DNA of 64,000 nt, from NCBI GenBank assembly GCA_958430865.1, contig CAUDNR010001835.1:29828-93827 (forward strand). Reading direction: 5' to 3'. Below the pieces are notes generated by a model that was given only the letters and a program-made list of their open reading frames with translations, had not been told where the DNA came from and searched no databases. Below, piece by piece: positions 61,707 through 64,000 of the stretch. The DNA comes from Entrophospora sp. SA101 (lineage: Eukaryota; Glomeromycota; Glomeromycetes; Entrophosporales; Entrophosporaceae). Positions within the stretch are counted from its first letter, which is position 1, and each line of letters opens with the position of its first letter. A program made the translations under genes and the position numbers.

Positions 61707-63579
61707 TTACCAATTCTTTATGTCATTTTTAGCATTTAAAAATAATCTATTTATATATTCTTGATTTATTTTAATTGTATTAGATTCATCATCCTCCTCA
61801 TCAATTTCATCACTATCTCCACTACTTTCCAAATCATCCAATTCTATGTCTTCCGACCCTTTTTCTAATCGATTTATGAAGCTTTTGACATTTAAAGAAA
61901 CACCTTTTTTATAGAACTCCAAACAGTGACCACATTTCTTTTCTAAATATTCATAACAATTGTAATGATAACTATGGCCACAAATCAATACACACCCATC
62001 ATCAAATGTTTCATTACAATGATCACACGAATTATTTTTTGGGGGATGGGCTGTATGATAACCAGCAGGAAGTGATTTTAAATCTACTATTTTATCTAAA
62101 GTAGCTAATTTATATTTTTCTAATTTTTGTTTCTTATAGTATGGTTGACTAGCGTTTAAATTTTTATAGACATTGGAAAAATAATCAATTAAAAAACAAC
62201 TAGTTTTTTTAGTGAGATAATCTAAAGCTGCTGGAGTATATGGATATTTTTTATTTTTTGAAAATGCTTCGATGAATGGTGATCTTTTTTTCCTTCAATA
62301 TCTGCATCATATATATGAACTTTTAAAAGTTCAACACGATCAAAAAGTTTATCATCAAGAATTTTATTATTAATCCACTGTGATTTTATATCATTGTAAC
62401 TTATATCAAAAATTCCCTTATATTCATTAATTAGTTTAGTGTTAATTAATGAATCATCAATATTTTTAGGATTAATAATAGGTATATTATTAAATTTAGC
62501 AGGAACTGCAAGAGCATTCTCAATTTTTTTAGCAACACATGTTGCCATATGTGTTGCTGAAGATAATGATGTTGAATCAGGTCTTCTCCACTCATGGATT
62601 GAATGGTAATCATCAATATTAAAACAATGCATGTATTGTAAATTTTTTAAAAAATATTCCTCTATCATTTTTTGATGATTTTCAGCAATTTTTTTTTTAT
62701 AACTTTGTATTGTTTTATAACAAGCTGAGATACCCGTGTTTGACAAAGTGTCAAGTGCTGCAGCATTTGTTCCATTTGCTTCTAGATAGAGTCCAAGATC
62801 CAGTTTAAAATTATTCACAAATTTATTTCTTATACTGGCTAAAAGGTAGCAATAACCTACAATAGCCTTTTTTGTTGATTCCTTATTTAAATGAGAATGA
62901 TTTTTTTGAATGATATTTATTAGTTCATCAAAAAATCCTATTAATTTTGGTTCCTTTTCCTCAACTAATCTACAAAAATCTGCAGGATCCAACACAATGT
63001 CATTTTTGAATTTTCTTTGTTGTTCATAAAGAATGTTTGTTAATAATTCTATTTTATCAGCAAATGATAATGTACCTATAAATAGAAAATACAATCAATA
63101 CAAGTAACATAATAAAAAATAACATAATTACTATACCCACTTTTTTCTGATTGTTGTTGAACTGTTAAATAAACATTACTAACATCAATTAAGTTCTCAA
63201 TTTCTTCAATTTGATTGGTTTTTTTTTCGATTGTTGATTCTAAATTTTCAATTTTTTCAATTAATGAGCCAAAGTCTTCCTTTGATAGAAGAACACCATT
63301 TTCAGTAACATTTATTTTTATATTATCATTATTTTTGGAAATTTCTTCATAGATTTTATCACTTCTTAATTTTTTATTGTACTTGTTAAACTCTACATAT
63401 TTCATATAATGAATATGACAAATTTGATTTTTTTTTAAAAAAAATAATTCATGCTTCCACAATCTGGGCTTTGTTGTGATTTATTAAGTGCAAGACCTGT
63501 CATAGTCTTAAATTTAACCTCAGTATTTTTGCAATTAATAATTATGCAAGGACCATGATTTTCATCATTTTTTATATTA
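61707..63579 (-). pseudogene. Broken, internally deleted paralogue of the RING/DDE-like gene
   Basis: Reads in the same order as the gene at 57712-60303: GPCIIINCKN knuckle, CHIHYMKYVEF, a coiled-coil-like Lys/Glu stretch, an intron at about 63073-63143, then LIGFFDELINIIQ and ALDTLSNTGISACYKTIQSY. Next come FNIDDYHSIHEWRRPDSTSL and VHIYDADIEGKK. It then jumps to SPFIEAFSKNKKYPYTPAAL, LATLDKIVDLKSLPAGYHTA, and a RING-like end (CDHCNETFDDGCVLICGHSY, KKCGHCLEFY). About 300 residues, including the GPLH and VENYHS motifs, are missing at the jump near 62290, where the frame also changes in an A run. A second frameshift lies near 63476, between the knuckle and CHIHY. Confidence 0.7.
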
Positions 63580-63861
63580 ATAATGATTAATAGGAAAGAA
63601 TTGTAGCTGTTTTTTAAATATTATATATAAGAATTTTTATTTGAATTTTTGAATTTACATGAATTAATTTCCTATGAAATTTAAAATGAATTATCCTTAA
63701 AGTGTTGAATGAGATAAAGAATTACACGAATTTGTGTTACTTGGAATCTAAATTTTGGTGATTCTTTAACAAATGATTGGTGCATTTGCTTTTGATAACC
63801 ATTATTGAAATAATGTTTCTGTTCATTAATACTCCCACCCTGAAAATTATTTGCATCCCGC

Positions 63862-63955
63862 AACTTACTGCGCCACGGCGACGAATTTTGGGAAAAAATT
63901 TCCAATCAAAAATGCAATAAAATTTGTTTTGTCATGTGATATTTCCTAGTCATTC
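63862..63955. repeat. Dispersed repeat border (CAACTTACTGCGYCAC...GTGATATTTCCTA)
   Basis: CAACTTACTGCGCCAC and TTTGTCATGTGATATTTCCT with ATTCC match the left border of the element at 11330-11391, with a 30-bp difference between the two motifs. The repeat runs to the window edge or close to it. A 74-codon minus-strand frame over 63681-63905 is unrecognised. Confidence 0.5.
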
Positions 63956-64000
63956 CATAAATAGTAAAATCGGCAATAAGAATAAACATTGGGTTACCTA

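Overview
This is an AT-rich, intron-dense eukaryotic nuclear window with two 10-N scaffold gaps (24109-24118 and 48271-48280). Short GT-AG introns, many small exons, homopolymeric Asn/Ser/Asp runs and heavy DNA-transposon debris suggest an early-diverging fungus; I would guess a Glomeromycotina (Rhizophagus-like) arbuscular mycorrhizal fungus. The gene set fits that guess: a fungal-type DAHP synthase and a heat-shock factor occur beside INTS8, AP-4 beta, an MBD4-like glycosylase and an AIG1 GTPase, a set that yeasts and most Dikarya lack. The species is an inference; no rRNA or marker gene is present.

Left part (1-28 kb): a nested Tigger/hAT repeat (1-935), a 12-exon SANT-like plus U-box-like gene (2187-4900, -), an 8-exon heat-shock factor (5479-8358, -), a belt of hAT and Tc1/mariner debris (11.3-15 kb), an AIG1-type GTPase joined to a Cys-Cys repeat tail (16079-17870, -), more MITEs (18.3-22.8 kb), a transposase tail at the first gap, an ER-anchored E2 enzyme lacking its 5' end (24119-25427, +) and a PQ-loop membrane protein (26780-28028, -).

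Middle (28.9-47 kb): a second near-identical copy of the window-start repeat (28908-29503), Tc1-like and palindromic MITEs, 18-bp TTCGAA-containing tandem arrays (32.4-33.2 kb), a GIY-YIG domain gene (33622-34451, +), an MBD4-like DNA glycosylase (34969-35963, +), an INTS8 homologue of about 19 exons (37.66-41.95 kb, -), a BED-hAT remnant and a DUF7869-like transposase-type gene with two frameshifts (44661-46926, +).

Right part (47-64 kb): the C-terminal half of an AP-4 beta subunit (+) and the N-terminal part of what looks like the same gene (-) lie on opposite strands and flank the C-terminal half of a BEM46/ABHD13-like hydrolase (-). A small inversion with breakpoints in introns of two once-convergent genes explains this. 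Next come an intact 9-exon DAHP synthase (51593-53367, +), a broken ADAT3-like deaminase (53655-54778, +), a palindromic MITE, a tandem repeat of about 170 bp, an intact 863-residue zinc-finger/RING protein of probable transposon origin (57712-60303, -), an 18-bp array, and a shortened, frameshifted paralogue of that protein (61707-63579, -).

Housekeeping genes (INTS8, DAHP synthase, PQ-loop, E2, HSF) are interspersed with transposon-derived material and there are no operons. Exon structures were built by hand from reading-frame continuity and splice consensus, so individual junctions should be read as models.
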